A stretch of 64,000 nucleotides of DNA from BJHQ01 sp964654285 (GTDB taxonomy: Bacteria; Planctomycetota; UBA11346): NCBI GenBank assembly GCA_964654285.1, contig CAZZJC010000007.1:1-64000 (forward strand), written 5' to 3'. Below the pieces are notes generated by a model. It saw only the letters and a list, made by a program, of their open reading frames with translations, was not told where the DNA came from and ran no database searches. Positions 43,449-52,301 of the stretch are shown piece after piece. How positions within the stretch are numbered: position 1 is the stretch's first letter; the number at the start of each line of letters is the position of its first letter. Both the position numbers and the translations under genes were made by a program.

Positions 43449-44473
43449 CAGTTCGCCACCATGGCGTGCTCGTGGTACCACTGGGCGAGGTAGTTGCCGG
43501 CGATGCCCTTCATGCCGGCGAAGATGATCTCCTGGCGCGCGGCGGTGGTGCAATGCGACAGGGCGGCCTGGGCCTCGATGTCGCAGGCGGGTCCCAGCAG
43601 CCCCAGGTAGGCCAGGCGCTTGGCGGCGCGCGGTCCGACGGCCTTGCCGGCGTTCCGGGTCAGGGCTTCGATCAGCGCCGGGCTGGAATCCCGTTCGAGC
43701 GCGGTCCAGATGTTGCACTTCACCACCCCGTCGGTGAACAGGGCCCGGACCTGGGCCAGATCGACCGAACTGGCGCCATGCAGCACCAGCTTGCGCCCGA
43801 CGGCGCGGCTGATGCGGCGGGCCAGGTCGCCGTGGTAGCGCAAGGTGGAGGCGCTGGCCCGATGCTCGGTGCCGAGGTTCGCCACCATCAGGTCGACGCC
43901 GGTCCGGGCGAAGGCCTCGGCCTGGGCCACCGACGACAAGGGCGAGTCTTCACCGCCCCCGGCATCGATGATCTCGTCGCAGGCTCCTTCGATCACCAGC
44001 TCGTGGCCGCGGCGCGAGACGAAATCCGCCGTGGCGGCGCAGTTGTCGGCGAAGGGCAGGGTCGAGGCGTCATACATCACCGAGCTGAATCCCGAGAGAT
44101 CCCACTGTTCGAGCAGGGTGCGGTCACGGTCGTGCTGGGCGTGGTCAAGGTGCAGCATGCAGTCGACCCGGGGGTAGGGTCCGTCCGACCGGGTCAGCAC
44201 CTGGATGTCGGCCAGGGCGAGGCGCAGGCCGGTATCCCAGCACCGGGAATGGGTGTAGAGCACCGCCTGGGGCCGGTGGGCATAGGTGATGGTGAGGGCG
44301 AGGATGAGCGGGATGCGCGCCCAGCCGCGGGATTCGGCCAGTTCCTGGGCCGCAGCCAGGCAGGCCTCGCTGGTGGTCAGGTTCTCGGTGCCGAAGCAGG
44401 GCAGGGTCCAGCCTCGTGATGCGGCCATCCCGTACTGGGCCAGGACCTCGGCGCGACCGGTGATCAGGGGCAT
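43448..44473 (-). CDS. Class II ketose-phosphate aldolase (FBA-like)
   Basis: The product has 341 residues. The start at 44473 (MPLITGRAEV) lies 7 bases after the isomerase stop; a longer frame from 44542 would overlap it. Class II aldolase features: HLD110-H111-AQ, E162 (VIEGACDE), H204 (NLGTEH), H232 (LVLHGASSVD) as zinc ligands or catalytic residues, and VKCNIWTALER for phosphate binding. It would split a phosphorylated ketose into dihydroxyacetone phosphate and an aldehyde. It diverges from FbaA, so it is more likely specific to the sugar of this operon. It forms the middle of the isomerase-aldolase-kinase operon. Confidence 0.82.
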   Translation of the reverse strand: MPLITGRAEVLAQYGMAASRGWTLPCFGTENLTTSEACLAAAQELAESRGWARIPLILALTITYAHRPQAVLYTHSRCWDTGLRLALADIQVLTRSDGPYPRVDCMLHLDHAQHDRDRTLLEQWDLSGFSSVMYDASTLPFADNCAATADFVSRRGHELVIEGACDEIIDAGGGEDSPLSSVAQAEAFARTGVDLMVANLGTEHRASASTLRYHGDLARRISRAVGRKLVLHGASSVDLAQVRALFTDGVVKCNIWTALERDSSPALIEALTRNAGKAVGPRAAKRLAYLGLLGPACDIEAQAALSHCTTAARQEIIFAGMKGIAGNYLAQWYHEHAMVAN

Positions 44474-44480
44474 GTCCGGC

Positions 44481-45935
44481 TCACGCGAAGCAGGTGGTGG
44501 AATAGCCGAGATAGCCGCCCAGCGCCTCGACGATGGCGTCACGTCCCTGACCCGGGGCCAGCGCGACGTGGTGCCGATGGCCCTGGCGGGCGATGGTCAG
44601 CAGGATGTCCTGCAGGCCGGGGAAGCGCACCACGCCGGCGCAGCCGAAGAAATCCGCCGGCACCGGATCCGAGGTGAAGGCGGCCTGGCCGAGATAGATC
44701 TCGACCCGGCCCCGGTCGGTCGTCAGGCCGCCATAGGTGAAGTCGAACGGCCGGATGCGCCCGGTGTTGCAGCCATAGCTGCAACCCTGGCCGAGCACCG
44801 GCTGCAGCAGGACATGGTCGGTGACCTCGCCCTTGCCGAGCATCAGGCCCTGCGGCACCGGACCGCAGTGGAAGAGGATGACCTTGTCCGGGTCGTCGCC
44901 GTAGTTGTTGTTCCAGTCCAGCAGGGTCGTCTGCCCCCCCGTCGCCAGGCGCAGGGCGCGCATGACGACGGCATTGCCGATGTCGACCTCGCACGCTGCC
45001 GGCAGGCCGCGATCGTTGAGCTCGGACAGCAGGACGCAGGGCGAGATCCCAAGCTCCTTCTGCAGCTCGATCCAGCAGCGCAGGGCGATGGCGTCGCACC
45101 CCAGCTCGACCGCGACCTGGTCGATGGCGACGCCCAGCCGGCACATGGCGGCAAAGGCCTTGGCGGGGACCTGGGCGAAACTGCTGTAGCCACGCAGGCG
45201 TTCGGCCTTGGCCACCACCGCCGGGTCGCTGTCGGCCAGGGATCTGATCCGGGACATCAGATCCGCCAGATCGGTCGCCTCGACCGTCACCCCGACCTGC
45301 TGCAGGGCGACCTCATCGACGCGGACGGTCTTGAAGGCCGTGGTGCGGGCGCCGATGGCGCCGACGGTGAAGCGGCGCATCCCTTTGACCACCCGGCAGA
45401 CCGCCGCGAAGTGCGCGAGATTCCCCTGGAAGGCCGGGCTCAGCGGATGCACGACATGCGGTTTCAAGGTCGTGAATTTCACGCCGAACTGGCGGAACAC
45501 ATCCAGGACCGACATCTTGCCGCAGAACGCGTCCCGGCGCGTGGCCGGTCCCATGCGATCGAGCTCATCCGGATAGGCCTGGACCAGGATGGGCAATCCG
45601 CAGTCCTGCACAGCCGCCACCGCCCCGTTCTCATCGCCGAAATTCGGCAGGCAGAGGATGACGCCGTCGCATTCATCCTTGTGTTCAGCGAACCAGCGGG
45701 CCCAGGCCCGGCCTTCGACCGCGGTCTCGACCGCGCCGTGGCGGATGAGCCCTTCGGGCGGACACAGTCCGCGATGGCCGGCCGTCGCCAGGGCCTGCAG
45801 GAGATCGGTGCGCGCCCCGGCGATGCACGCGGGCGAGAAGAATCCCCGGTTGCCGAGGAGGATGGCGAACGTGCAGGCGGCCGGGGCCAGCACAGGCGGA
45901 CGGATCAGACGGGCGGTATCGGTTTGGGTGGTCAT
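44481..45935 (-). CDS. L-fucose/L-arabinose isomerase-like enzyme
   Basis: The product has 484 residues. The overall pattern follows the FucI/AraA fold: FAILLGNRGFFSPACIAGART, CDGVILCLPNFGDE, AIGARTTAFKTVRVDE, a central ELN..G..AACEVDIGNAVVMRAL and DWNNNYGDDPDKVILFHCG. These give candidate metal ligands Glu, Asp and His. It should convert an aldose to a ketose with Mn2+ in the cytoplasm. It is the first gene of the operon, 70 bases from the divergent PocR/AraC regulator. The sequence is clearly distant from E. coli FucI, so the sugar cannot be named. Confidence 0.78.
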   Translation of the reverse strand: MTTQTDTARLIRPPVLAPAACTFAILLGNRGFFSPACIAGARTDLLQALATAGHRGLCPPEGLIRHGAVETAVEGRAWARWFAEHKDECDGVILCLPNFGDENGAVAAVQDCGLPILVQAYPDELDRMGPATRRDAFCGKMSVLDVFRQFGVKFTTLKPHVVHPLSPAFQGNLAHFAAVCRVVKGMRRFTVGAIGARTTAFKTVRVDEVALQQVGVTVEATDLADLMSRIRSLADSDPAVVAKAERLRGYSSFAQVPAKAFAAMCRLGVAIDQVAVELGCDAIALRCWIELQKELGISPCVLLSELNDRGLPAACEVDIGNAVVMRALRLATGGQTTLLDWNNNYGDDPDKVILFHCGPVPQGLMLGKGEVTDHVLLQPVLGQGCSYGCNTGRIRPFDFTYGGLTTDRGRVEIYLGQAAFTSDPVPADFFGCAGVVRFPGLQDILLTIARQGHRHHVALAPGQGRDAIVEALGGYLGYSTTCFA

Positions 45936-45991
45936 GGGGCCATGCTCGCCGACCGGTTCCGCGCGCGATGGACAACGCGGTCAGGTCATAG

Positions 45992-46017
45992 ATGATCCGG
46001 CACCGATGCCGGATCAT
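45992..46017. promoter_or_regulatory. 11-bp perfect dyad overlapping the regulator start codon
   Basis: ATGATCCGGCA (45992-46002) and TGCCGGATCAT (46007-46017) are perfect inverted repeats around CCGA. The A of the regulator ATG (46006) is the last base of the spacer, and its TG is in the right arm. It could be an operator for autoregulation or an mRNA hairpin that hides the start codon. Confidence 0.65.
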
Positions 46018-46824
46018 GCCACCGCTGGGCTGCTGCGCGAGGCCAGCCCCGACCTCGCCTCGGCCCTCAACCTGCTGCGGCGGCTGTTCGACATCCGGGT
46101 CACCTTCTTCGACCTCGACGGGGTCGAAGCCGATGGTTTCGACATCAAGCCGCTCAGTTCGTACTGCGCCGCCCGGCGCAGCGACCCGGCTTTCGCCGCG
46201 CATTGCCTGGCCTGCGATCGCCGGCATCTGCACGAAGCCAAGCGCGGCAGGCAGATCCGCATCTACCGCTGCCATGATGGCCTGGTCGAAGGCGTCATCC
46301 CGCTGTACGGCCGCGATGGGGCCTATCTGGGGGCGATCATGTTCGGTCAGCTGCGGCCTGCCGACGATCCGCCCGCCGATCGCAGCGCGGCGCACCAGCG
46401 GCTCAGGCAACGCCTGCCGCCGGCTGACCAGACCCGGCTGCGCGATCTCGCGGAACTGCTCAAATGGCTGGCCGAGCACCTGGCCGTCAACGCCGCCCTG
46501 CGTCGTCCGGTGCAGCCGTGGGCCGAGATGGCCCGGCGCCACATCGCCGCCCACCTGGCGTCGAAGCTGACCCTCGCCGGCCTGGCGCGGGCGATCGGAC
46601 GGTCCCCGTCCTTCGTCTCGCACCGCTTCCCTGCCGCCTTCGGGACGAGCTTCGCCCGCTATGTGCGCGACCTGCGGCTCGAGTCGGCCCGCCGCCGGCT
46701 CGGCCAGGGCGCCACCCTCGGCCAGGTCGCCGCCGAACTGGGCTTCTGCGACCGCTACCACCTCTCCCGCGTCTACCGTGGCGTGTTCGGACGATCCCCA
46801 CGGGGAAAGCCGACCGCAGGGTGA
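46006..46824 (+). CDS. PocR-domain AraC-family regulator
   Basis: The product has 272 residues. The N-terminal 150 residues match a PocR sensory domain (LNLLRRLFDIRVTFFDLDG, SSYCAARRSDPAFAAHCLACDRRH, YRCHDGLVEGVIPLYGRDG, IMFGQLR), with cysteines in the usual places. The C-terminal 100 residues form an AraC double helix-turn-helix (LAGLARAIGRSPSFVSHRF and LGQVAAELGFCDRYHLSRVY). It is divergent from the isomerase operon and probably controls it. PocR domains sense propanediol or hydrocarbon-type small ligands in other systems; the ligand here is unknown. The start codon sits in a strong dyad. Confidence 0.85.
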   Translation: MPDHATAGLLREASPDLASALNLLRRLFDIRVTFFDLDGVEADGFDIKPLSSYCAARRSDPAFAAHCLACDRRHLHEAKRGRQIRIYRCHDGLVEGVIPLYGRDGAYLGAIMFGQLRPADDPPADRSAAHQRLRQRLPPADQTRLRDLAELLKWLAEHLAVNAALRRPVQPWAEMARRHIAAHLASKLTLAGLARAIGRSPSFVSHRFPAAFGTSFARYVRDLRLESARRRLGQGATLGQVAAELGFCDRYHLSRVYRGVFGRSPRGKPTAG

Positions 46825-47231
46825 TCCGGGACAACTCGGTTGAACAGGGGGCACGGCGGAACGGAGCAAGCCAGGGGCGTGAAATGCATGGAGTCTGAAC
46901 CCGCGGGCCGTCGCTCCGCACGAAGTCCTGGTGTCTCCTGGGGATCGGTTGCTTCCGGTCATCAGGGGCGGTTCCTGGGCTGATCAACGTGCTGGCGGAT
47001 CATCGGTAATGTCCACCCTGAATCGGGCCTCTCCATTCCTCGGCTTCTCCCTGCTCGATGCCGGCTTTCAGGGTGGTATGGGGCCGGTCTCCCGCGCCGC
47101 CAGTTCGACCGCCGCATCCTCGGGTCGCGGCTGCGTCGCGGTGACACGTCCCCATCCACCCCCGGACCTGCCCTGCGGCCGCGATTGCCAGCGGGGCGGC
47201 CGGTCCAGACTCCCCGGCGGAGCCACGCCCC
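46825..47231. other. Gap of about 400 bases without a supported gene
   Basis: Short frames on both strands show no protein-like pattern. The region is less regular than the neighbouring coding sequence and may contain decayed DNA. No terminator with a T run is visible after the regulator gene. Confidence 0.4.
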
Positions 47232-48101
47232 ATGTCCACCCCCGTCCGCGTCCTGGGTTTCGCCGCCGCTGTCCTGTTCCTCGCCGGGTGCGAGGTGGTG
47301 CCGCTGACTCCCGACGGGTCCAATCCGCCGCCGGCCGCCGCCGACACCCAGCCGCCCGCGGCGGCGATCGGTCTTGTGACGACGCTCATCCAGGCGGCGG
47401 TCGAGGACACCATCGCGCTCGGCACCGACGGCAACCTGACAACCCGCTCCCTCGAGCCCCGCGCGCCGACCAGCGTCACCCGCAGCGTCTCGCTCGACGC
47501 CCGCAACGGCAGCATCGACAAGTTCCGCGACGCCAGCGGCACCTTCACCCTGACCCCGAGCGAGGAGGCCTTCGTGCCGAGCTGGCCGACGGGGATCACC
47601 GGATCCAAGGTCGTCACCCTGACCATCTCGCTGTCGAGCCAGGTCGGCTACACCGACCCGGTCAGCGGTTGGACCGCGACGCTCAGCAGCGGCACGATCT
47701 CGGTCAGCCTGGATCTCCAGTGGACGAAGTCCGATGCCACCAGCACCCCGGCCAGGGCCACCACCATCGCCACCGTGTCGACCCCGAGCGGCGGGATCTC
47801 GCTGTCAGGCCGGAGCAGCAAGTCCGGCGAGACCGACCGGATCTGGTCCTTGAGCGGCACGCGTCAGCTGACCCTGAAGACCGAACGGACCGACGGCCAG
47901 AGCAACACCAGCAGCACCACCACCGTCACCGCCGGGACCGCGCTCTGGACCGCGGTCATCGACGGCAGGACCACCACCGTCTGGAACCGCAGCGACAAGG
48001 ACACCATGGCGGTGACCTCAGGCAGCACCGCGCTGTTCAGCGGCGCGATCTCGACCCTGCCGTCACGGCTCGGCGTCCACAACGACCCGCAGATCTATTG
48101 A
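47232..48101 (+). CDS. Lipoprotein of unknown function
   Basis: The product has 289 residues. The signal peptide ends in a lipobox (FLAG-C20), followed by a proline-rich tether (NPPPAAADTQPPAAA). The mature part is serine- and threonine-rich and appears all-beta (VTRSVSLDARNGSIDKFRD, TLTISLSSQVGYTD). No known domain is seen. It is likely anchored in a membrane facing the periplasm. It is convergent with the AAA+ ATPase gene, 29 bases away. Confidence 0.65.
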   Translation: MSTPVRVLGFAAAVLFLAGCEVVPLTPDGSNPPPAAADTQPPAAAIGLVTTLIQAAVEDTIALGTDGNLTTRSLEPRAPTSVTRSVSLDARNGSIDKFRDASGTFTLTPSEEAFVPSWPTGITGSKVVTLTISLSSQVGYTDPVSGWTATLSSGTISVSLDLQWTKSDATSTPARATTIATVSTPSGGISLSGRSSKSGETDRIWSLSGTRQLTLKTERTDGQSNTSSTTTVTAGTALWTAVIDGRTTTVWNRSDKDTMAVTSGSTALFSGAISTLPSRLGVHNDPQIY

Positions 48102-48130
48102 CGGATCGGGGAAGTCCGGCGGTTTGCGGT

Positions 48131-49942
48131 TCAGGGCGCGCGGAACCTTTCCGGCACGAACGCCACGTCGCTCGCCTCGGCCACCGCGAGGCCGATCTGG
48201 AAGTCCATCACCGCCCGCGCCACCGGGTGCTGGTAGCCGGTCAGGCATGACCGCAGCGCCGCGATCGGGTCAGGGGTCGTCGTGCTGCCGGCCTCGTTCC
48301 TCGCGCCGCTGGTGCGCGAGGCTCGATACGCCTTCACCGCCAACGCCTCGGCCGCGCCCGGCGTCAGCAGATCCGGCACCAGATCCTTGAGCGCGGCGAA
48401 AGCGCCCTCGCCCAGCACCAGGCCGCGCCGCTTGCACAGCGCCGCCAGCAGGCCCCAGCCCTCTTCCGGCGAGGCGGTCGGGAAGAGCGGGATCTTCACG
48501 TCGACGCGGCCGGGGCGCTTGAGATCCACCTCGATCAGGTCCGGCCGCGACGAGGCCAGGATCCAGATCACCTTGCCGCGATTGCGGGTGTTCGACATCT
48601 CCTCGGCCATCATCGCATAGATGCGGCCGCCGATGCCGCCGTCGTTGGCGCCGCCGTCGCGCTTGCCCAGGGCCTGGTCGGCCTCGTCGATGAACACGAA
48701 GGCGCGGCCCAGCGCCTGCACCAGGCGGAAGATCTTCTCCAGGTTGCCCTCGGTCGAACCGACCCATTTGTCGCGGAAGTTCTTGAGCTTCACCACCGGC
48801 ACGCCGGCCTCGCCGGCCAGGCACTCGACCATGTAGGTCTTGCCGGTGCCGACCGGGCCGCAGAGCAGATACCCCATCGGCAGGGCCTCGGTGTCGCCGG
48901 CGCGCCAGAGCGCGAGATCCTGGCGCAGCCAGCGCTTCAGCGCCTCCTGGCCCTGCACGTCGTCGAGCGAGCGCTTCTTCCCGCCCGCGTTCGGATCGAT
49001 GAAATCGATCAGCCCGGCGCATTCCTTCTCGACCAGCGCCTTCTTGATGCCCAGCAGATCGTCGCCGGCGAGCGCCCTGCCGGTGTGTTCGCGCGTGCGC
49101 AGCATGCCCTCGACCGACACCAGGGTCGCCCCGGCCAGCAGCGGCGCCGCCTGTTCGACCGGCACCTGCGCCAGCGCCTTGGGGTACGTCGGCGCGAGGA
49201 AGGTCAGCGCCCGGCGCATGTCGTCGGCCACCGGCAAGGGGATCTTCACCGCCAACGCGCGCGGATTGCCGGCGACGAGCGGATGCAGGTCGTTGAGGTT
49301 GTCGCTGATCAGGAAGTTCGCGACCAGCGCATCCGCATAGGCCGGATCCGCCGCCCAGTCGCGGATCAGGCTCGCGAGCGCGCTCAGCTCGTAGCTCGCA
49401 TTGCCCAGGCCCGCCGGCAGGACCAGATCCGCCGACCGGATGATGATCCCGACCTGGGGCGGGCGCGCCCCGGTGCGGCCGAGCCGGGCCAGGTTCACGC
49501 AGTAGCGCAGGTAGTGCGTGGCGGTCTCGATCGCCTCGCGCGGGGCGCGCGGCAGGTTCGGGCTCTCCTTCAGGCGCGGCCACTGGCTGAACACCTCGTT
49601 GCCGCGCTCGACCCTCAGGCCGTTGCCGAGATCATAGGTCAGCACCACCTCGAAGCGCGGCATCAGGACCTTCACCAGGAAGTCCATCAGCGTGCCCAGT
49701 CCGGCACTGGCGTCGCCGCCAGCGCCTCCTGCGCCCGAACCGGTCATGACCCGCACGCCCGCTTGCGGCAACGCCGGCAGCAGGAAGCGGTCGTTGACGT
49801 TGCCGTAGAGGATGAACTGGCTCGTCGCGTTGCTTTCGTACTGGGTGATCAGCTCGTTCGCCCACGCAGGCAGGCCGAGCGCATCCAGGCGGGAACGGGG
49901 TTCGGGACGGCTGTCGGACGTTGGTGCGGTCGGGGTGGCCAT
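48131..49942 (-). CDS. AAA+ ATPase with unknown N-terminal domain
   Basis: The product has 603 residues. The start at 49942 (MATPTAPTSDSRPE) is preferred; an upstream ATG at 50008 only adds unlikely sequence. The N-terminal 330 residues begin LPAWANELITQYESNATSQFILYGNVNDRF, a pattern seen in stand-alone AAA ATPases. The AAA+ core follows: Walker A GPVGTGKT (Lys368), Walker B FVFIDEADQ, sensor 1 VIWILASSRPD and arginine finger RPGRVDVKIPLF. No protease or zinc motif is attached. It probably remodels a protein complex in the cytoplasm. The partner is unknown and no neighbour suggests one. Confidence 0.78.
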   Translation of the reverse strand: MATPTAPTSDSRPEPRSRLDALGLPAWANELITQYESNATSQFILYGNVNDRFLLPALPQAGVRVMTGSGAGGAGGDASAGLGTLMDFLVKVLMPRFEVVLTYDLGNGLRVERGNEVFSQWPRLKESPNLPRAPREAIETATHYLRYCVNLARLGRTGARPPQVGIIIRSADLVLPAGLGNASYELSALASLIRDWAADPAYADALVANFLISDNLNDLHPLVAGNPRALAVKIPLPVADDMRRALTFLAPTYPKALAQVPVEQAAPLLAGATLVSVEGMLRTREHTGRALAGDDLLGIKKALVEKECAGLIDFIDPNAGGKKRSLDDVQGQEALKRWLRQDLALWRAGDTEALPMGYLLCGPVGTGKTYMVECLAGEAGVPVVKLKNFRDKWVGSTEGNLEKIFRLVQALGRAFVFIDEADQALGKRDGGANDGGIGGRIYAMMAEEMSNTRNRGKVIWILASSRPDLIEVDLKRPGRVDVKIPLFPTASPEEGWGLLAALCKRRGLVLGEGAFAALKDLVPDLLTPGAAEALAVKAYRASRTSGARNEAGSTTTPDPIAALRSCLTGYQHPVARAVMDFQIGLAVAEASDVAFVPERFRAP

Positions 49943-50047
49943 GCGGACATCTTCGCAGCGGGCCCGCCACGGCCAAGCGGGCGACAAGGCGCCCCGGCGG
50001 GGCGTCACCGAAGCCGGCCTTCGTGGGAACGCCGGCGCGCAGATGGT

Positions 50048-50728
50048 TCAGGTGGGTGGCCGGGTTGCGCCGTCCGGATCCAGCACGGTCAGCTTCTGCG
50101 TGAGGGCGTGCTGCAAGGCCGGTATCGAGACCCCCAAGCTGCCCAGTCCGACGCAGAAATCGCGGTGGTTGCGGCCGCCGCGGTAATCCGGTTCGCGGCT
50201 GGGGTGGCGCAGGTAGCGCTCCATCAGCGGCACCGCGTCCTCGACCAGGAAGACGCCCAGGTAGACGACGAGGCGCGAGGTCTGGCGCAGGCTGGCGCCG
50301 AGGACCTTGCGCAGACGGCCGTCGGCTCCGACCACGGCGAGATCGCCCAGGCGGTGCGTGACGAGCGCCGGCCCGGCGGCGTCGCGCACGGCGGCGATCA
50401 GATGCGGATTGATCAGGTCGAACCACACCGTCGTGCCCAGGCGGTCGTTGGGCAGACGCAGCGCCACCACCACCATGCCGGGTGCGAGCACCACCGTGCC
50501 GCCACCAGAGACCCGGCGATGGATGGGGATGTGGTCGGCCTGGCAGGCGGCGACGTCGGCTTCGCGGAGCGGATCCTGGTGCCGGCCGATCACCACCCGC
50601 ACGTCGCGCGGGCTGAACACCCGCAGCGCCGGCAGCGCCGGATCGAGCACGGATTCGCCGAGCGGATCGTCAGGCCCGCCCGGATTGGGGCAGATCAGGT
50701 CGGGGTGCGGTTCCTGGAAGCCGGTCAT
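50048..50728 (-). CDS. lplA: Lipoate-protein ligase A-like enzyme
   Basis: The product has 226 residues. The start at 50728 (MTGFQEPHP) follows the family pattern. Signatures: VVIGRHQDPLREADVAAC, the RRVSGGGTVVLAPGMV lipoyl-AMP binding loop (RRxSGGGxVxxD/P), and a C-terminal GASLRQTSRLVVYLGVFLV. It attaches lipoate or octanoate to lipoyl domains of 2-oxo acid dehydrogenases or glycine cleavage H protein, in the cytoplasm. Lengths near 230 without an accessory domain point to an LplA or LipM type. It precedes the AAA+ ATPase gene on the same strand by 105 bases. Confidence 0.82.
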   Translation of the reverse strand: MTGFQEPHPDLICPNPGGPDDPLGESVLDPALPALRVFSPRDVRVVIGRHQDPLREADVAACQADHIPIHRRVSGGGTVVLAPGMVVVALRLPNDRLGTTVWFDLINPHLIAAVRDAAGPALVTHRLGDLAVVGADGRLRKVLGASLRQTSRLVVYLGVFLVEDAVPLMERYLRHPSREPDYRGGRNHRDFCVGLGSLGVSIPALQHALTQKLTVLDPDGATRPPT

Positions 50729-50743
50729 GGCAAGTACCGTAGC

Positions 50744-51160
50744 GCCGGCTTCAGCCGGCATGGATGGCGGGCTTCAGCCCGCCGATCTGCGGTGGTCATG
50801 GGGATAACCAACGGGGCTTGCGCCCCAGCCCGACTGCGCCGCTCTGCGGCTGGCATGCTGCGCATGTCCCCGCTGCGCGGGGATCGACCTGTGGCGACGG
50901 TGGCTGCGCCACCGAGTTCCGCTGCGCGGAACCAAGCCCGTCCCCGCTCGCTCGCTTCGCTCCTCGGGGGATTGCTCCTCGCGGGGCGCTGCCCCGCTAC
51001 GCCCCGCCAGGGGCCCTCGCCCCTGGACCCGCACGGACCCAACCAGTGCGAAAGTTTGACTTCCTGAGTCAAACGATCTTCATTCAAGGACCCTAGTGCA
51101 CGAAACACGGGAAAAGCCTGGGTTGATGCGCCTCGATCAAGCTTGCCGGCTGAAGCCGGC
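50744..51160. repeat. Run of at least eleven short perfect hairpins
   Basis: Perfect inverted repeats with 2-5-base loops lie at 50744-50759, 50766-50783, 50813-50826, 50838-50850, 50868-50882, 50899-50913, 50916-50932, 50981-50997, 51007-51026, 51054-51074 and 51145-51160. Stems are 5-8 bp, and several share a TGC or TTCA loop. The first and last are the same GCCGGC stem read in opposite directions (TTCA and TGAA loops). No gene is supported in these bases. They lie between lplA and birA. Confidence 0.75.
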
Positions 51161-51246
51161 GCAATGGAGGGCCAGCGCAATCCAGGGCGATGAGCCCCTC
51201 TGTGGTGCTGGCGATTGCCATGAATGGGAGGTGGCGTCATCCGCAC

Positions 51247-52050
51247 CTACGGCACCACCGGCACCGGCCCGACCTCTTCGACATGCCCTCCGGCAGCCAT
51301 GACGATGCCGTGATCGGCAGTCCGGATGCGCAGGCGGCCCGCGTCGTCGAGGCCGGCAGCGGTGCCGCAGATGCGGCGGTCGCCGTCGGTGACGGTGACG
51401 GTGCGACCGAGCAAGGCATCGCGCGCGGCGATTTCGGGCGCGAGCTGGCTCCAGCCGCCGGCGGAGATGAGTCCAGCCGCTTCAAGCAGATAGCGGCGGA
51501 GGCCGCTGATCAGGTCGGGCATGGCGGGCAGGTCGCCGGTGACCAGTTCGGCCAGGCTGGTGGTGCGGCGGGTCGCAGCGAAGGCGAGGGCATCCGGGGT
51601 GAGGTCCCACTTCGGGTCGACGTTCAGGCCGATGCCGACCACCATCCGGGGCGGGCGGCCGCCCCGGCCCGGCGCGGCTTCGCCGAGGATCCCGGCGAGC
51701 TTGCGGCCGTCGACCAGGCAGTCGTTGGGCCATTTGAGGTCGACGCGCAGACCGGGGCAGGCGTCTTCCACGGCATGGGCGACGGCGAGACCGGCGGCGA
51801 GGGGGAGGGGGGATTCCGCCGCAAACGACGACGCCCCCGGCGTGCGGGGGCGGGTGGCGGCAGGCAGGTCGAGTACGACGCTGGCGGTGAGGACGCCGGG
51901 CGGGGCATACCACGTCCGGCCATCGCGGCCGCGGCCGGCGGTCTGCCGCTGCGTCCAGACCACGGCGCCATGCGCCAGGGCCTCAAGGTGGTCGAGCGCC
52001 CAGGTGCTGGTCGAGGGGCAGGAATCGAGGGCGATCAGCCAGGGCGGCAT
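51247..52050 (-). CDS. birA: Biotin-[acetyl-CoA-carboxylase] ligase
   Basis: The product has 267 residues, with no N-terminal helix-turn-helix, so it is a class I ligase and not a repressor. Motifs: TQRQTAGRGRDGRTW (biotinyl-AMP loop), KWPNDCLVDGRKLAGILGE, VVGIGLNV, and a C-terminal SH3-like region (LLGRTVTVTDGDRRICGTAAGLDDAG). It activates biotin with ATP and transfers it to the biotin carrier protein of acetyl-CoA carboxylase. The gene is followed by rpsU upstream on the same strand, 44 bases away. Confidence 0.9.
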   Translation of the reverse strand: MPPWLIALDSCPSTSTWALDHLEALAHGAVVWTQRQTAGRGRDGRTWYAPPGVLTASVVLDLPAATRPRTPGASSFAAESPLPLAAGLAVAHAVEDACPGLRVDLKWPNDCLVDGRKLAGILGEAAPGRGGRPPRMVVGIGLNVDPKWDLTPDALAFAATRRTTSLAELVTGDLPAMPDLISGLRRYLLEAAGLISAGGWSQLAPEIAARDALLGRTVTVTDGDRRICGTAAGLDDAGRLRIRTADHGIVMAAGGHVEEVGPVPVVP

Positions 52051-52094
52051 GGCGGTCGATGGTGCGATCGGCCCGGGATGTCCCCGGGGACGGA

Positions 52095-52301
52095 TCAGCG
52101 GACCGGCGGCTTGGCTTCCAGCTTTTCCTGGGCGATCTTCTTTTCGAGCTTGCGCGACTCGCGGCGGCGGCGTTCGCTCGGCTTGTCGTAGTAGAGGTTC
52201 TTCTTGATGTCCTTGGTCAGACCTTCCTTCTCGCAGCGCTTCTTGAAGCGGCGGAGGGTCTTCTCCAGGGGTTCGCCGGCGCGGGCTTCGACACGGATCA
52301 T
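52095..52301 (-). CDS. rpsU: Ribosomal protein bS21
   Basis: The product has 68 residues and is very basic. It shows the bS21 pattern EPLEKTLRRFKKRCEKEG, followed by KKNLYYDKPSERRRRESRKLEKK. It is part of the small ribosomal subunit near the anti-Shine-Dalgarno helix. A ribosome site AGGAGC lies just before the ATG. The C terminus is extended by a short tail (EKLEAKPPVR). It is probably co-transcribed with birA. Confidence 0.95.
   Translation of the reverse strand: MIRVEARAGEPLEKTLRRFKKRCEKEGLTKDIKKNLYYDKPSERRRRESRKLEKKIAQEKLEAKPPVR

Noticed and set aside
46487..46987. A 166-codon minus-strand frame after the PocR regulator
   Set aside because: It overlaps the regulator's conserved helix-turn-helix coding sequence and has a low-complexity arginine-rich translation.
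50744..51160. Rho-independent terminators
   Set aside because: Stems lack following T runs, and eleven in a row serve no termination purpose.
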